Shown in pieces: positions 39,062-50,628 of a stretch of DNA of 64,000 nucleotides. The stretch spans positions 310,001 to 374,000 of the forward strand of contig NZ_PDZR01000001.1 in assembly GCF_002891535.1 (NCBI RefSeq). Direction: 5' to 3'. Below the pieces are notes generated by a model, which made no database searches, was not told where the DNA came from, and saw only the letters and a program-made list of their open reading frames with translations. Numbering within the stretch: the first letter of the stretch is position 1; the number at the start of each line of letters is the position of its first letter. The position numbers and the translations under genes are program-made. The stretch comes from Methylocella silvestris (GTDB lineage: Bacteria > Pseudomonadota > Alphaproteobacteria > Rhizobiales > Beijerinckiaceae).

Positions 39062-40165
39062 TCAGGGGTTCAGCGATTTGATGATCTCCTCGCCCTTCAT
39101 CGAGAAGGTCGCGATGTCCTTTGCGTCGGGATTCATCTTTGCAAGATCCAGCATGCGAATCTGGCTGTTGTCATAAGTGCGGAAATAATAGCGCAACGTC
39201 TTGAGGTTGCTGGCCGCTGTCCAAATCGTGTAGTCGGCCTCGATGTTGCCGTGGGCGTCTTTCTCCTGTCCGCGGGCTGAGCCTTTTGGAATGTCGAACT
39301 GGTTCAGAATATGGAAGGCGTCAAGCACGGCGTCGTCGCCGGTCTTTGATGGCAATACAGACTGGCTGAAGGCGACGGCGCGGACGAAGCGCGAGGGCGG
39401 CGTGAAATCGCCCGGCATGCCGAGCATCCCGGTACCCTGTCCGAACGGTTCCAGCGTCACCGGCCCGAGTTGGACCGGCGGATGGTTGGTCATCGAGAAA
39501 TTCACATAATTGCGCAGATTGGTCATATGCCAGTCGAACGATGGCGAATTCGTAATAACGCCGAGCGGCGCCTCGAAAACTCTAAGCTTGCCATCGAGAT
39601 ACTCGACCACGATGCTGCCGCCCGAGGCGTCCTGCACGCGGAAATGCACTTCCGGCGCAAAGCCCCATTGTGCGAAGACGACGGCGGGGACGACGATATC
39701 GCCGATATGAGCCTTGACTTCCTCGACGCTGGCGAAGTTCTCGAGCATCCATGAGCCAAGCTCCCATGGCGCGATAGTCTTGCCCGCGTCGGCCGGCGCA
39801 TAGGGCATGTAACCGGCCGAGGTCGGGAAGTAGAACAACCCGGCATAAAGTCCCTTCTCGTTGAGGCCGTCGAACAGCACCGGCATGCCGACGCCATTTG
39901 CGCCGACGCTGGCGTATTTGGCAGTCCATTTCAGGCCCTCCTTGCCGTCCGGCGTCGTTCCCGTCCGCGCATAGCCGCGCGGAATAACGAGCACATCGGA
40001 GTGCAGGTCGATAGCGAATTCCAGCGTTCGCGCGGCGACGACCGAGCCGTCCTGCGCCTTGAGGCGGATGCCGGTGCAGGCAACAGATGACGCAACGTTG
40101 CTGAGCATCAAGGCGCAGGCCGCGACGGTTGAAAGAATGGTTCGGTATACCCGATTCCCGATCAT
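39062..40165 (-). CDS. Choloylglycine-hydrolase-family linear amide C-N hydrolase, exported
   Basis: 367 residues from the ATG at 40165, chosen for its AGGGG ribosome-binding site. The signal peptide ends in 'NVASSVA' and the next residue is the cysteine of 'CTGIRLKAQDGSVVAARTLE', the expected N-terminal nucleophile of this Ntn family. Further conserved stretches are 'DGLNEKGLYAGLFYFP', 'VITNSPSFDWHMTNLRNYVN' (the NSP...N substrate loop) and 'YTIWTAASNLKTLRYYFRTY'. Relatives cleave bile salts, penicillin V or acyl-homoserine lactones. The natural substrate here is unknown; a periplasmic place of action is inferred. Confidence 0.88.
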   Translation of the reverse strand: MIGNRVYRTILSTVAACALMLSNVASSVACTGIRLKAQDGSVVAARTLEFAIDLHSDVLVIPRGYARTGTTPDGKEGLKWTAKYASVGANGVGMPVLFDGLNEKGLYAGLFYFPTSAGYMPYAPADAGKTIAPWELGSWMLENFASVEEVKAHIGDIVVPAVVFAQWGFAPEVHFRVQDASGGSIVVEYLDGKLRVFEAPLGVITNSPSFDWHMTNLRNYVNFSMTNHPPVQLGPVTLEPFGQGTGMLGMPGDFTPPSRFVRAVAFSQSVLPSKTGDDAVLDAFHILNQFDIPKGSARGQEKDAHGNIEADYTIWTAASNLKTLRYYFRTYDNSQIRMLDLAKMNPDAKDIATFSMKGEEIIKSLNP

Positions 40166-40225
40166 GGTTTCCCCTTTTGGTTGTCTTGGCGTTTCTTGAA
40201 ACATTGGCGGGAGATGAGCCGAGAT

Positions 40226-41434
40226 CTATTGTCGGACCAGTCGCCGCAACACGTCCAGCGTTCCTACACCATCCGCCGGAGTAATCTTTTCGGCAAGTTG
40301 AAACGCATGGATGGCGTCGCGCGAGGCCTGCCCGAAACGTCCGTCGATGGTTCCCTTGTAGAAGCCGCGCTTTTGCAATTCGCGCTGGATCGTCGATTTG
40401 TCGGCGCGGCTGAGAAACACTTCGCCCTCCGGCCAGCGCCCGCGCAATTGATCGGCGCCGCCGATACGATCGGCGAGCAGACTGAGGGACAGCGCATAGG
40501 AATCGGAATTGTTATAGGCCTTCAACACCCAATAATTGTCGGACAGCAGAAAGGCGGGGCCCGTCGCGCCGGAGGGCAGAAACAGTGTGGCCTCGCCCTG
40601 CGCTCGCAGCGCGCTGCCGTCGGCGTTGGCGACGCCCTGCGCCGCGAAGGCGCCAAAGCCGCCATGCAGCGATGAAAAGCCAAAGTTTTGCGGCAGCCTG
40701 ACCTCCATGCCCCACGGCAGACCGGGTTTCCATCCCGACTGGCGCAGAAAATTGGCGATCGAGGCGAGGCTGTCCTGCGGTCTGTCCCAGATGTCGGCGA
40801 AGGACGCGCCGTCGTAGCTCACCGCATATTTGAGATAGGCGGAGGGGATGAATTGCGGATCGCCCATCGCCCCGGCCCAGGAGCCTTTGAGTTTTTCGCG
40901 CGGGACCGATGCCTTTTGCAAAATGACCAGCGCCGCGATCCATTCGTCGCGAAACAGCTCGCGGTCCTGTCGCTGATAAGCGAGCGTCGCCAGCGTGCGG
41001 ACAATGTCCTTGCCGCCGCGCGCCGCGCCGAAATCCGTCTCCATGCCCCATGCGGCGAGGATGATTTCAGGCGGAACGCCGCTGCGCTGGGAAATGCGCG
41101 TCAGTTCGCCGCCCCATTTCTGAAGCGCAGCGCGCCCGCGCGCGATCCGCGTCTTGGAGACAGCGGAGGCGAGATAGTCTTTGAGCGGCTTGTCGAACTC
41201 TGCCTGTTTTGCCGCGGCGGAGGGCGCGGATGGGTCTGGCGTCAGCCCCGAAATCGCGGCATCGAAGGTCGTCCGGCTGACGCCGGCCGCCTCGGCGCGT
41301 GGCCAGAGCGCCAGCAGGAATTGCTGGAACGCAGGATCGCTCTGCGCGCGGACGCCGGCGACGTCGACGAGCAGCGCCGCGCCCGCCAGAGCTGAGACTC
41401 CAAATCCGCGTCGTGTGAAAAACCGTGTCGTCAT
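40226..41434 (-). CDS. Lytic murein transglycosylase, MltB type
   Basis: 402 residues with a twin-arginine-like N terminus ('[20 protein letters not shown]') ending near 'GVRAQ'. The MltB/SLT_2 domain (about residues 35-325) has the catalytic glutamate in '[18 protein letters not shown]' and '[20 protein letters not shown]'; a C-terminal peptidoglycan-binding domain follows ('[20 protein letters not shown]'). It cuts glycan strands with formation of 1,6-anhydro-MurNAc. Its ATG overlaps the RND transporter stop by 4 bases, so it is the third gene of the efflux operon. Confidence 0.92.
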   Translation of the reverse strand: MTTRFFTRRGFGVSALAGAALLVDVAGVRAQSDPAFQQFLLALWPRAEAAGVSRTTFDAAISGLTPDPSAPSAAAKQAEFDKPLKDYLASAVSKTRIARGRAALQKWGGELTRISQRSGVPPEIILAAWGMETDFGAARGGKDIVRTLATLAYQRQDRELFRDEWIAALVILQKASVPREKLKGSWAGAMGDPQFIPSAYLKYAVSYDGASFADIWDRPQDSLASIANFLRQSGWKPGLPWGMEVRLPQNFGFSSLHGGFGAFAAQGVANADGSALRAQGEATLFLPSGATGPAFLLSDNYWVLKAYNNSDSYALSLSLLADRIGGADQLRGRWPEGEVFLSRADKSTIQRELQKRGFYKGTIDGRFGQASRDAIHAFQLAEKITPADGVGTLDVLRRLVRQ

Positions 41435-44400
41435 TCGGCGCCGCCGGCTTCAGGCTGCGGCTTCGCCTTGCCCTTCCATTTCCATTCCCGCGCCGTCTCA
41501 AACACCACATACAGCATGGGAATGAGGAAGATGCCGAGAGCGCTCGCCGCGATCATGCCGGAAAACACCGGCGTGCCGACGCCGCGGCGGCTGACCTGCG
41601 CCGCCCCATGCGCGAGAACCAGCGGAACGAGGCCGAGCACGAAAGCGATCGAGGTCATCATCACGGCGCGAAACCGCATCCGCGCGCCAAGAATTGCGGC
41701 TTCGCGAATGTCCATGCCCTGTTCGCGCTGCTCCTTGGCGAATTCGACGATCAGAATGCCGTTCTTCGCGGCAAGCGCAATCAGCACGACGAGGCCGATC
41801 TGCGCGTAAAGATCGAGCGACAGCCCCGCGATCAACACGCCGGCGAAGGCGCCGAGCACCGCGACGGAGACGGACATCAAGACCGGAACGGGAATGACCC
41901 AGCTTTCATAGAGCGCGACGAGAAAGAGGAACGCGAACAAAAGCGCAAGGGTGAGGATTGTTCCGGTCTGTCCCGACGCCTGCGCCTCCTGGTAGGCGGT
42001 GCCGGTCCATTCGAAGGAATAGCCAGGCGGCAGCGTCTTCGCCGAAAGCGCCGTCATCGCCGCGAGCGCTGCGCCCGAAGACACGCCCGGCGCCGGGGTT
42101 CCGTTGATCGTCACCGCGCGGTAGTTATTGTAGCGCGTGATGACCTGCGGCCCAACAATGGTGCGCATCGCCGCGAGCGAGGCCATCGGCACCATCGTGT
42201 TCGATTTGTTGCGGATATAGATCTGCCAGATCGACGAATAATCGCGCCGGTTCTGTTCGTCGGCCTGGAGATTGACCTGCCAGGTGCGGCCGTAGAGATT
42301 GAAATCGTTGATATAAGTGCCGCCGAGAGTCGCCTGTAGCGCGGTGAAAATCTGGGCGATGTCTACTCCGAGCGCCTGCGCCTTTTCGCGGTCGATATCG
42401 AGGTAGATCGAGGGGTTCGTCGCGGTGAAGGTGGAGAACACCCGGGTCAGCGCCGGGTCAGCGTTGGCGGCCGAGACCATGCCCCGCATCACGCTCGCAA
42501 GCGACGCAGGATCTTGACCCTCAAGACCCTCGAGCTGATATTCGAAGCCGCCGGTCGTCGACAGGCCGATGATCGGCGGCAAATTGAAGGCGATCACCGA
42601 GGCGGTGCGGATCGCCGCGGCCTCGACGGTGATTTTTCGGATCAGGGCCTGAGCCGAATCGGCCTCGGTTGGCCGCGCGGCGAAGGGTTTCAGCTTCACC
42701 ACGATGAAGCCGGCGTTCGACTGGCTGACGCCGTCGAGGAAGGAATAGCCGATGATGGAGAAGGTGGCGTCGACCTGCGGCATGTCGAGCGCGATCTTCT
42801 CGACTTTCTTCATCGCCTCGCTGGTGCGATCGACCGAGGCGCCGTCCGGCAGCTGGACCACGGTGAAGAAGACGCCCTGATCCTCCTCGGGCAGGAATCC
42901 CACCGGCGTCTTGAGCGAGAGGACGTAGATCGCCGCTCCCACGACGAGCACGAGGACGATCGAGACGAAGGCGCGGCGCACGATATGCGTGACGATATGG
43001 GCGTAGCCGTCGCGCGTCTTGTCGATCGCCCCGAGCACGCGGGACATGATCCAGCCCTTGTGGCCGCCGGGCCGCAGCACGAGCGCGCACAGCGCCGGCG
43101 ACAGCGTCAGGGCGTTCACGGCCGAGATCAGCATCGCCACGCTGATCGTCACCGCGAACTGCCGGAATAGCTGGCCGGAAACGCTGGGGATGAACGCCAC
43201 CGGCACGAACACCGAAAGCAGCACCAAAGTGATTGCGATGATCGGGGCGGTGATCTGCGCCATCGCTTTCTTGGTGGCGTCAGCCGGCGAGAGCTCCGGC
43301 TCCTCCTCCATCACGCGCTCGACGTTCTCGACGACGACGATGGCGTCGTCGACAACGATGCCGATCGCCAGAACCAGCGCGAGCAGCGACACCGTATTGG
43401 CGGAAAAGCCGACCGCCAGCAGCACCGCAAATGTGCCGATGAGACTGACAGGGACCGCGATGGCCGGAATGATCGTCGCCCGCATCGAGCCGAGGAAGAT
43501 GAACACGACGAAGACCACGAGGACGAAGGCCTCGACCAGGGTCTTCAGGACCTCGTGAATCGTGTCGGAGACGAAGGTCGTCGAATCATAGACGACCTTC
43601 GTTTTCAGCCCTTCCGGGAACCGCGCCTGAAGCTTTTCGAGCTTTGCCTGCACCGCGGCGGCTGTTTGCACCGCATTGGCGCCCGGCGACAGATAGATGC
43701 CGATCGCCACCGCCGGCTTGCCGGACAGGCGGCTTTCATTGTCCATATTCTGCGCGCCGAGATCGACCGACGCGACGTCCTTGACGCGGACGAGCGAGCC
43801 GTCCGGATTGGCGCGAACGACGATATTGCCGAATTGCGCCGGCGTCGTCAGGCGTCCCTGGGTCTGCAGATTGATTTGAAATTGCTGGTCGGATTCGATC
43901 GGGCGCGCGCCGATGCGGCCGATCGCAGCCTGGGTGTTCTGCGACTGCACCGCTGCGATGACGTCGGACGGCGCGAGATTGAGGCTGATCAGCCGCTCGA
44001 CGTCGAACCAGATCCGCATCGAATATTTGAGCTTGCCGAACAGCATCGCCTGGCCGACGCCGGGCGTCCGGGCGATTTCGTCGAGCACGTTGATCGTCGC
44101 GAAATTGGTGATGAACAGCGGGTCCTGCGCGCCATTCTCGCTATAGAGCATCATGAACTGCAAAATCGCCGAGGAGCGTTTTTGCACCGTGAGGCCTTGA
44201 TGCGTCACGGTCTCCGGCAATTGCGCCTGGGCGGTCTGAACCCTGTTGTTGACGTTGACGGTCGCGATGTCGGGGTTCGTGCCAAGCTCGAAGCTGACGG
44301 TCAGATTATAGCTGCCGTCGTTGCCGCTCGCCGACTTCATATAAATCGCCTTGTCGACTCCGACCATCTGCGCTTCGAGCGGCTGCGCCACGGAGGCTTC

Positions 44401-44574
44401 GACCACTTCGGCCGAGGCGCCGGGATAGGAGGCGGTCACCTGCACCTGCGGCGGCACGATGTCGGGGAATTGCGACAAGGGGATTCGCAGCAGCGACAGC
44501 GCGCCGGCGATCGTGATGACGATCGCGATCACGATGGCGAGCCGGGGCCGATCGACGAAAACCGAAGAAATCAT
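41431..44574 (-). CDS. RND-family (HAE-1) multidrug efflux permease
   Basis: A 1047-residue AcrB-like inner-membrane pump. The N terminus '[20 protein letters not shown]' starts the first of twelve membrane helices; helix 4 carries the proton-relay aspartates in '[20 protein letters not shown]'. Porter-domain signatures include '[20 protein letters not shown]' and '[20 protein letters not shown]'. Length is typical for HAE-1. It follows its membrane-fusion partner by 26 bases. Substrates cannot be told from sequence; no outer-membrane factor gene is nearby. Confidence 0.96.
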   Translation of the reverse strand: MISSVFVDRPRLAIVIAIVITIAGALSLLRIPLSQFPDIVPPQVQVTASYPGASAEVVEASVAQPLEAQMVGVDKAIYMKSASGNDGSYNLTVSFELGTNPDIATVNVNNRVQTAQAQLPETVTHQGLTVQKRSSAILQFMMLYSENGAQDPLFITNFATINVLDEIARTPGVGQAMLFGKLKYSMRIWFDVERLISLNLAPSDVIAAVQSQNTQAAIGRIGARPIESDQQFQINLQTQGRLTTPAQFGNIVVRANPDGSLVRVKDVASVDLGAQNMDNESRLSGKPAVAIGIYLSPGANAVQTAAAVQAKLEKLQARFPEGLKTKVVYDSTTFVSDTIHEVLKTLVEAFVLVVFVVFIFLGSMRATIIPAIAVPVSLIGTFAVLLAVGFSANTVSLLALVLAIGIVVDDAIVVVENVERVMEEEPELSPADATKKAMAQITAPIIAITLVLLSVFVPVAFIPSVSGQLFRQFAVTISVAMLISAVNALTLSPALCALVLRPGGHKGWIMSRVLGAIDKTRDGYAHIVTHIVRRAFVSIVLVLVVGAAIYVLSLKTPVGFLPEEDQGVFFTVVQLPDGASVDRTSEAMKKVEKIALDMPQVDATFSIIGYSFLDGVSQSNAGFIVVKLKPFAARPTEADSAQALIRKITVEAAAIRTASVIAFNLPPIIGLSTTGGFEYQLEGLEGQDPASLASVMRGMVSAANADPALTRVFSTFTATNPSIYLDIDREKAQALGVDIAQIFTALQATLGGTYINDFNLYGRTWQVNLQADEQNRRDYSSIWQIYIRNKSNTMVPMASLAAMRTIVGPQVITRYNNYRAVTINGTPAPGVSSGAALAAMTALSAKTLPPGYSFEWTGTAYQEAQASGQTGTILTLALLFAFLFLVALYESWVIPVPVLMSVSVAVLGAFAGVLIAGLSLDLYAQIGLVVLIALAAKNGILIVEFAKEQREQGMDIREAAILGARMRFRAVMMTSIAFVLGLVPLVLAHGAAQVSRRGVGTPVFSGMIAASALGIFLIPMLYVVFETAREWKWKGKAKPQPEAGGAE

Positions 44575-44600
44575 GCGCCAGCCTCAGGTTTGCGCGCCGC

Positions 44601-45782
44601 CTATTTTTGCGGCTCGGGAGCCGGCGGTCCAGGCGTCGCCGGCGAGGCTTGAACCGCGATGCCCGGCCTCACGCGCTGCAAGCCTTCGACGATGACGAGA
44701 TCGCCGGCCTTGAGGCCTGATTCGATCGCGGCCGTCGTCGGCGTCGACTGGCCAAGCTTGACGTTCTGCCGCTGCGCCTTGCCATCGGCGTCGACGACAT
44801 AGACATAGTCGCTTTGCTGGTCCGACAGGAGCGCGGCGCGGGGCACGGCGAGAAACTCGACGGGCTTTACCCCTTCGAGAAAGACGCTGACGAATTCCGT
44901 GTCCGTCAATTCGCGCAGCGTGTCTCCGGACGATGATTTGATCGGCAGCGGCGGGTTGGGAATGACCGCGCGGACCATGATGGTGTCGGTCGAAGTCTGC
45001 ACCGTATTATCGACGAAATCCAATTTCCCGGGCTGATTATAGATGCGCCCATCCGGCAGCCCCAGCCTGACCACGATCGCGTTGAAGCCGCCGATGGGAA
45101 CATAGCGCTCGCGCAGCGTCAGCAGGGTGCGCACGGAGACGGGAAACAGCACATACATCGGATCCTGGCTGACGACGGTAACGAGGACGCCGCTGGTCGG
45201 CGTCACGACATTGCCCAGCGTCATCGCCGTGCGCCCGCTCTTGCCGTCGATCGGCGAGGCGATCGTCGTGTAGTCGAGATTGATCTGCGATAGCTTGACG
45301 CTGGCCTGCGCGCCAAGAAGCTGCGCCGTGATGCTGCGCTGCGTCGCAATCGCCGTGTCGACGGTGGCCTGCGCGCCCGATTGCGTTTGCAGCAGCGTTT
45401 GCGCGCGTTGGAGTTGAATATTGGCGTTTTCGAGTTGCGCCTGATATTGCTGAGCGACCGCCGTCTTTGCCGCAAGGTCCGCTTCGAACGGGCCTCGCTC
45501 GAGCCGGTAAAGCACGTCGCCTCTCTTGACCTCGGCGCCGTCCCGAAACTCCACCTTGTCGAGGAAGGCCGTGACGCGGGCGACGATGTCGACGCGGTTG
45601 ACGGCGTGCACGCGGCCAATGAACTGGCTCGTCTGTGTGATCGGCTTCAATTCGGCTCTGACCACGCCGACGCTCGGCGGAGCGCCGCCCGGCGCCTGCG
45701 CTAGCGCGGCGAGCGAAGAAATCACGACGAAACATGCCGCGATCCCGCCTGCCGCAAGACGGGCGGCGTTGCGTTGCGGCAT
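44601..45782 (-). CDS. RND efflux periplasmic adaptor (membrane fusion protein)
   Basis: 393 residues from the ATG at 45782; a TTG-initiated longer frame reaches 45866. A signal peptide (cleavage near 'SLAALAQA') precedes the HlyD/AcrA pattern: half-motif 'GRVHAVNRVDIVARVTAFLD', a lipoyl-like 'GAEVKRGDVLYRLERGPFEA', a coiled coil (about residues 105-170) and 'INLDYTTIASPIDGKSGRTA'. It lacks a lipobox. It bridges the pump and an outer-membrane channel. First gene of the three-gene efflux operon. Confidence 0.94.
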   Translation of the reverse strand: MPQRNAARLAAGGIAACFVVISSLAALAQAPGGAPPSVGVVRAELKPITQTSQFIGRVHAVNRVDIVARVTAFLDKVEFRDGAEVKRGDVLYRLERGPFEADLAAKTAVAQQYQAQLENANIQLQRAQTLLQTQSGAQATVDTAIATQRSITAQLLGAQASVKLSQINLDYTTIASPIDGKSGRTAMTLGNVVTPTSGVLVTVVSQDPMYVLFPVSVRTLLTLRERYVPIGGFNAIVVRLGLPDGRIYNQPGKLDFVDNTVQTSTDTIMVRAVIPNPPLPIKSSSGDTLRELTDTEFVSVFLEGVKPVEFLAVPRAALLSDQQSDYVYVVDADGKAQRQNVKLGQSTPTTAAIESGLKAGDLVIVEGLQRVRPGIAVQASPATPGPPAPEPQK

Positions 45783-45974
45783 GGGCAAATCATCCCCGGA
45801 TTTCGGGAGGCTATCCGCTATCTCTGTTTGATGCGGAGTCGTCGGGCGTTGCGTCGATCGGTACAAGGCGCCTTCCCATCAAGGCCAGGGGCGATGGGAA
45901 GTTAGAGGATTCTGTGTCCGGCGCAACGCGAAACATAGCTTGAGGCCAAACGCGCGGCGCGCGAGCGGACTTCG

Positions 45975-47231
45975 CTATTTCGCTCCGGCGTCTTCGTGCG
46001 TCTCGGCCGGAGCGCGCGGATCGACGGCGGCGACCGCGACATGCGAGGCCACAGCCGAGGCCTTGGATCTCGCGTGGATTGCGCGATGGGGAGCCGCGGG
46101 CTTTTGCGCCGCCGGCTGGGCGTCCGTTGGCTCTGTGACGGCGACGTCGATCGCGGGTGCTGCGGCTTTGGACGGGCTGAGGGGGGCTGTTTTGACGCCG
46201 GCGTGCTTCGTCGGCGATTTACGCTCCGCCGCGGGTCTTGTCGGGGGAAGCGGGGCGCTTTCTTCCGTGCTTGCGCCGGGCAACGCCGTTGCGATTGTGT
46301 CGGACGGCGTCGCAGGGGACAGCGCGCCATAGGGGCGCGCGCTGGCGAGCGCGATTTCCCGCGTGGCGTCGGAGGCCGTTTCGGCGGTCTTCGCGGCGTC
46401 GAGCTGCTTTACAGGCTTTGCCGCCAATTTGGTCGCCGTCTTTGCCAAGGTCCGCGCGCCGCGCTTATGCGTCTTCGTGGGCGCGAGGTCTTCGGCCGGG
46501 GCGGCGGTTGTCGAGGAGATTTGCGCTACTTGCGCTTGGGCGTCTTGCGCCGGCGCCGTTGGAGCCGCCGCCGTGGCGGCGGGCGGGCCAGACGCCACAG
46601 CAGAAGCGGCCTGGGAGTCCGCGGTCGGCGGCGCGGCGGCGGGCGAGGCCGCGGCGATCGCAGCAACCGCGCCGCCCTGTGGATAATCCGCCCTTGGCGC
46701 GGGCTGCGCCGGAGCGCCGCCCAAAAATGCCAGAAGGCCGGAGACGGAGCTTTTCGGCGGCTCGGGCGCCGGGGCGGCGGCGGGTTCGGGCGTCAGGGGC
46801 GGCGATTCGGCGGTGCGCAATTCGGATAGCATCTGTTTGCTTTTCGCCGTGAAATAATAGCCGGCGGCGAACAGCTGCACGGCGCGATCTTCGTCGCCGC
46901 CAGCAATGCGATAGGCGTTGGCGAGATAAGGAATGGCGTATGTCATATTGACATGCGGGTCGAGCAGACCGCGCGCGTCGCCCTTGTATCCCATCGACCG
47001 CGCGGTGCCGATTTTGATCTGCATCAGCCCGAAGCAGGCGTTGTGCGTCACGCGCGGGTTGTAGCGGCTTTCGCGCTGGACGATGCGATGAACCAGCCGC
47101 TCCGGCACGCCATGTTTTTGCGCCTGATGCGCAATGAAATCATCATAGAGCGTGGGGTGATTCTCGTTGTAGGCGAGCGCCGACGCCGAAGCGAAGGTTG
47201 CAAAAGACAGGCTGAGAAAGAGACGCCGCAT
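45975..47231 (-). CDS. SLT-domain lytic transglycosylase with long low-complexity tail
   Basis: 418 residues. A signal peptide (cleavage near 'SASALA') leads into a short SLT domain (about residues 25-140) with the catalytic glutamate in 'RIVQRESRYNPRVTHNACFG', then 'GLMQIKIGTARSMGYKGDAR' and 'NMTYAIPYLANAYRIAGGDE'. About 270 residues of Ala/Pro/Lys-rich sequence follow with no recognisable domain; the basic, repetitive character suggests a flexible wall- or envelope-spanning segment. It stands between the efflux and sdh operons. Confidence 0.88.
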   Translation of the reverse strand: MRRLFLSLSFATFASASALAYNENHPTLYDDFIAHQAQKHGVPERLVHRIVQRESRYNPRVTHNACFGLMQIKIGTARSMGYKGDARGLLDPHVNMTYAIPYLANAYRIAGGDEDRAVQLFAAGYYFTAKSKQMLSELRTAESPPLTPEPAAAPAPEPPKSSVSGLLAFLGGAPAQPAPRADYPQGGAVAAIAAASPAAAPPTADSQAASAVASGPPAATAAAPTAPAQDAQAQVAQISSTTAAPAEDLAPTKTHKRGARTLAKTATKLAAKPVKQLDAAKTAETASDATREIALASARPYGALSPATPSDTIATALPGASTEESAPLPPTRPAAERKSPTKHAGVKTAPLSPSKAAAPAIDVAVTEPTDAQPAAQKPAAPHRAIHARSKASAVASHVAVAAVDPRAPAETHEDAGAK

Positions 47232-47437
47232 GGTTAAGATTCCCCCAACGCGCGGACGTTGCTGCCCGAGTATGGCGGGAAAGTGGCGCCTTGAGCACAG
47301 GATTCGCGAAGCCCGAATCCTGTTGCAAATAGGTCGCGGTCGCTGTCATTCCAGCGCGCGGACGGCGAGACGAAAGACTTGCGCAAGAAATTTGTGCGGA
47401 GCGGCCTTGCGCAAAGAGGTTTCGGCGAAAATACGGA

Positions 47438-48217
47438 TCAGAGCTGTCGCTCGATCATCATATTCTTGATTTTCGCGATGGCTTTCGCCGGATTGAGCCC
47501 CTTCGGGCAGGTTTTCGCGCAATTCATGATGGTGTGGCAGCGGTAGAGGCGGAACGGATCTTCGACATTGTCGAGCCGTTCGCCGGTCGCTTCATCGCGC
47601 GAATCGATCAGCCAGCGATAGGCTTGCAACAAAACGGCCGGGCCGAGATAGCGATCGCCGTTCCACCAATAGCTGGGGCAGGAGGTCGAGCAGCAGGCGC
47701 AGAGGATGCACTCATAAAGGCCGTCGAGCTTTGCGCGATCCTCGGGCGCCTGGCGCCATTCCTTTTCGGGCGTCGGCGATTTGGTCTGGAGCCATGGCTC
47801 GATCGAGGCGTGCTGCGCATAAAAATTGGTGAGGTCCGGCACCAGATCCTTGACCACCGACATATGCGGCAAGGGATAGATTTTCACCGCGCCCTTGATG
47901 TCGTCGATCGCCTTGGTGCAGGCGAGGGTGTTGGCGCCGTCGATGTTCATCGCGCAGGAGCCGCAAATGCCCTCGCGGCAGGAGCGGCGGAAGGTCAACG
48001 TCGGGTCGATCTTCGATTTGATCCAGATGATGGCGTCGAGCACCATCGGCCCGCAATCGTCGCGATCGACGTAATAGGTGTCGATGCGTGGGTTGGCGCC
48101 GTCGTCCGGGCTCCAGCGATAGATGTTGAACTCGGTCGTGCGCGTCGCCGCGCCGGGTCTTGGCCAGCTCTTGCCCGCAACGGGACGCGAGTTCTTGGGG
48201 AGAGCGAATTCAACCAT
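47438..48217 (-). CDS. sdhB: Succinate dehydrogenase iron-sulfur subunit
   Basis: A 259-residue SdhB with three iron-sulfur cluster motifs: [2Fe-2S] ('[20 protein letters not shown]'), [4Fe-4S] ('[16 protein letters not shown]') and [3Fe-4S] ('[20 protein letters not shown]'). It passes electrons from the flavin of SdhA to ubiquinone at the membrane. Last gene of the sdhCDAB operon, 59 bases after sdhA. Confidence 0.98.
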   Translation of the reverse strand: MVEFALPKNSRPVAGKSWPRPGAATRTTEFNIYRWSPDDGANPRIDTYYVDRDDCGPMVLDAIIWIKSKIDPTLTFRRSCREGICGSCAMNIDGANTLACTKAIDDIKGAVKIYPLPHMSVVKDLVPDLTNFYAQHASIEPWLQTKSPTPEKEWRQAPEDRAKLDGLYECILCACCSTSCPSYWWNGDRYLGPAVLLQAYRWLIDSRDEATGERLDNVEDPFRLYRCHTIMNCAKTCPKGLNPAKAIAKIKNMMIERQL

Positions 48218-48276
48218 GTGGCGTTCCCGGTGTCAGACGAGCGGGGTTTGAAATGGACGGGGAGACGCGGCCCGCA

Positions 48277-50115
48277 TCAATACACCCGCGCCTTCGGCTC
48301 GATGTACTGCATCTCGTTGGTCATGGTGTAGCTGTGCACCGGGCGGTAATCGATCGAGACGGTGTGCGCGTCGGGGTCGATCGTCGCCAGCGTGTGCTTC
48401 ATCCAGTTGACGTCGTCGCGCTGCGTATAATCCTCGCGCGCGTGGGCCCCGCGCGATTCGGTGCGGTTGACGGCGCCGTCCATGGTGACGACGGCCTGGA
48501 TGATGAGATTGTCGAATTCAAGCGTCTCGACGAGATCGGAATTCCAGATCAGCGAGCGGTCTGTGACGCCGACCTGATCCTTCGCTCCCCACACTTCATG
48601 AATCAGTTTCGAGCCTTCTTCCAGGACCTCGCCGGTGCGGTAGACGGCGCAATGGTTCTGCATCACCTTCTGCATGCGCAGCCGCAAATCCGCGGTGGGG
48701 ATCGATCCCTTGGCGTAGCGCAAGCCATCAAGCCGGGCGAGCGCCTGCTCGGCCGAATCGGCCGGCAGTTCGGCCTGCTTCGCGCCGGCGGTGACGAGTT
48801 CGGCGGCGCGCATGCCGGCGGCGCGGCCGAACACGACGAGATCGATCAGCGAATTTGAGCCGAGCCGGTTTGCGCCATGCACGGAAACGCAGGCGGCCTC
48901 GCCAAGCGCCATCAGGCCGGGTACGATCACATCCGGATCGCCATCCTTCTTGATGACGACTTCGCCGTGATAATTGGTCGGGATGCCGCCCATATTATAA
49001 TGCACGGTCGGCAGCACCGGGATCGGCGCCTTGGTGAGGTCGACCCCGGCGAAAATCTTGGCGCTTTCCGAAATGCCGGGCAGACGCTCATGCAGGATTT
49101 TCGGATCGAGATGATCGAGATGAAGGTGGATGTGATCCTTGTTCTTGCCGACGCCGCGGCCTTCGCGAATCTCCATCGTCATCGCGCGCGAAACCATGTC
49201 GCGCGGCGCGAGATCTTTGACGGAGGGGGCGTAGCGCTCCATGAAGCGCTCGCCGGCGCCATTGGTCAGATAGCCGCCTTCGCCGCGCGCGCCCTCGGTG
49301 ATGAGGCAGCCGGCGCCATAAATGCCGGTCGGATGGAATTGCACGAATTCCATGTCCTGCAACGGCAGTCCGGCGCGTAAAACCATGGCGTTGCCGTCGC
49401 CGGTGCAGGTATGCGCCGAAGTCGCCGAGAAATAGGCGCGGCCATAGCCGCCGGTGGCGAGAATGACGAGTTGCGCGCGGAAGCGGTGGATCGTGCCGTC
49501 ATCGAGTTTCAGGCAGACGACGCCGCGGCAGCGGCCATCCTCCATGATGAGGTCGATGGCGAAATATTCGATGAAAAATTCGGTGTTGTAGCGCAGCGCC
49601 TGGCCATACAGCGTGTGCAGCATGGCGTGGCCGGTGCGGTCGGCGGCGGCGCAGGTGCGCTGGGCAGGGGGGCCCTTGCCGAAATCGGTGGTCATGCCGC
49701 CGAAGGGACGCTGGTAGATGCGGCCGTCTTCCGTGCGGGAGAACGGCACGCCCCAATGTTCGAGCTCATAGACAGCGGCCGGGGCGTTGCGGCAGAGATA
49801 TTCGATGGAATCCTGATCGCCCAGCCAGTCCGACCCCTTGACGGTGTCGTACATGTGCCATTTCCAATTGTCCGGCCCCATATTGGCGAGCGAGGCGGCG
49901 ACGCCGCCCTGCGCCGCGACCGTATGCGAGCGGGTCGGAAACACCTTGCTGATGCAGGCGGTGCGCAAACCGGCCTGGGAACAGCCGACCGTGGCGCGCA
50001 GGCCCGCCCCGCCAGCGCCGACGACGATGACGTCGAAGCTGTGATCGGTGATCGGATAAGCGGCTCCAAGCCGCGCCGGTCCGGCGGCGCCGTTCGACGT
50101 GCTGCCTAACGCCAT
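48277..50115 (-). CDS. sdhA: Succinate dehydrogenase flavoprotein subunit
   Basis: A 612-residue SdhA. FAD binding is shown by '[20 protein letters not shown]'; the histidine that binds FAD covalently lies in '[20 protein letters not shown]'; substrate-binding residues lie in '[20 protein letters not shown]' and '[20 protein letters not shown]'. It oxidises succinate to fumarate in the TCA cycle and respiratory chain. Length is normal. Confidence 0.99.
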   Translation of the reverse strand: MALGSTSNGAAGPARLGAAYPITDHSFDVIVVGAGGAGLRATVGCSQAGLRTACISKVFPTRSHTVAAQGGVAASLANMGPDNWKWHMYDTVKGSDWLGDQDSIEYLCRNAPAAVYELEHWGVPFSRTEDGRIYQRPFGGMTTDFGKGPPAQRTCAAADRTGHAMLHTLYGQALRYNTEFFIEYFAIDLIMEDGRCRGVVCLKLDDGTIHRFRAQLVILATGGYGRAYFSATSAHTCTGDGNAMVLRAGLPLQDMEFVQFHPTGIYGAGCLITEGARGEGGYLTNGAGERFMERYAPSVKDLAPRDMVSRAMTMEIREGRGVGKNKDHIHLHLDHLDPKILHERLPGISESAKIFAGVDLTKAPIPVLPTVHYNMGGIPTNYHGEVVIKKDGDPDVIVPGLMALGEAACVSVHGANRLGSNSLIDLVVFGRAAGMRAAELVTAGAKQAELPADSAEQALARLDGLRYAKGSIPTADLRLRMQKVMQNHCAVYRTGEVLEEGSKLIHEVWGAKDQVGVTDRSLIWNSDLVETLEFDNLIIQAVVTMDGAVNRTESRGAHAREDYTQRDDVNWMKHTLATIDPDAHTVSIDYRPVHSYTMTNEMQYIEPKARVY

Positions 50116-50181
50116 TCTATCGCCTTTCCACTTCTTTTTTTGCTACCGGCTGGAAGATTGTTCGGCGCTGCGCCAGCGGGC

Positions 50182-50571
50182 TCAACTCAGCCCGAGCTTG
50201 ACGACCGCGAAAACGGAGGCGAGGGCGACAGCCGCGCTGAAACAGAAATTGCCGACGAGCGCCCATTCCTTGGCGTGCGGGGCGTGAATGTAATCGTCGA
50301 TGATCGACTGCATGCCGAGCTTCATATGCCAGCATCCGGCGAGAATGAAGAGAAGCAGCACAATCGCCGGCAGCGGATGGCCGAGCTCGGCTTTCACGCC
50401 GGCATAGTCCTTATGCATCAGCGAAAGCATGACCCAGACGAAGCCTATCGCCAGCGGCAGCAGCGCGACAGAGGTGACATGCATGCTCCAGGCGTCGCCC
50501 GCGCCGGATTTGGCCGAACCGAGAAAGCCCTTTCGCGCGGGGCTGCGGGAGGATGAATTGTCATGCGCCAT
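50182..50571 (-). CDS. sdhD: Succinate dehydrogenase hydrophobic membrane anchor
   Basis: 129 residues, with three hydrophobic helices (about residues 34-52, 62-83 and 104-125) and the family stretch 'GCWHMKLGMQSIIDDYIHAP' whose histidines are candidates for heme b ligation. Its place between sdhC and sdhA supports the call. Confidence 0.93.
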   Translation of the reverse strand: MAHDNSSSRSPARKGFLGSAKSGAGDAWSMHVTSVALLPLAIGFVWVMLSLMHKDYAGVKAELGHPLPAIVLLLFILAGCWHMKLGMQSIIDDYIHAPHAKEWALVGNFCFSAAVALASVFAVVKLGLS

Positions 50572-50628
50572 GAGAGTGCGGCTCCTGAAGCGTCGATCGA
50601 GCGGGGACGGCGCGCTGCGGCGCGCCGG

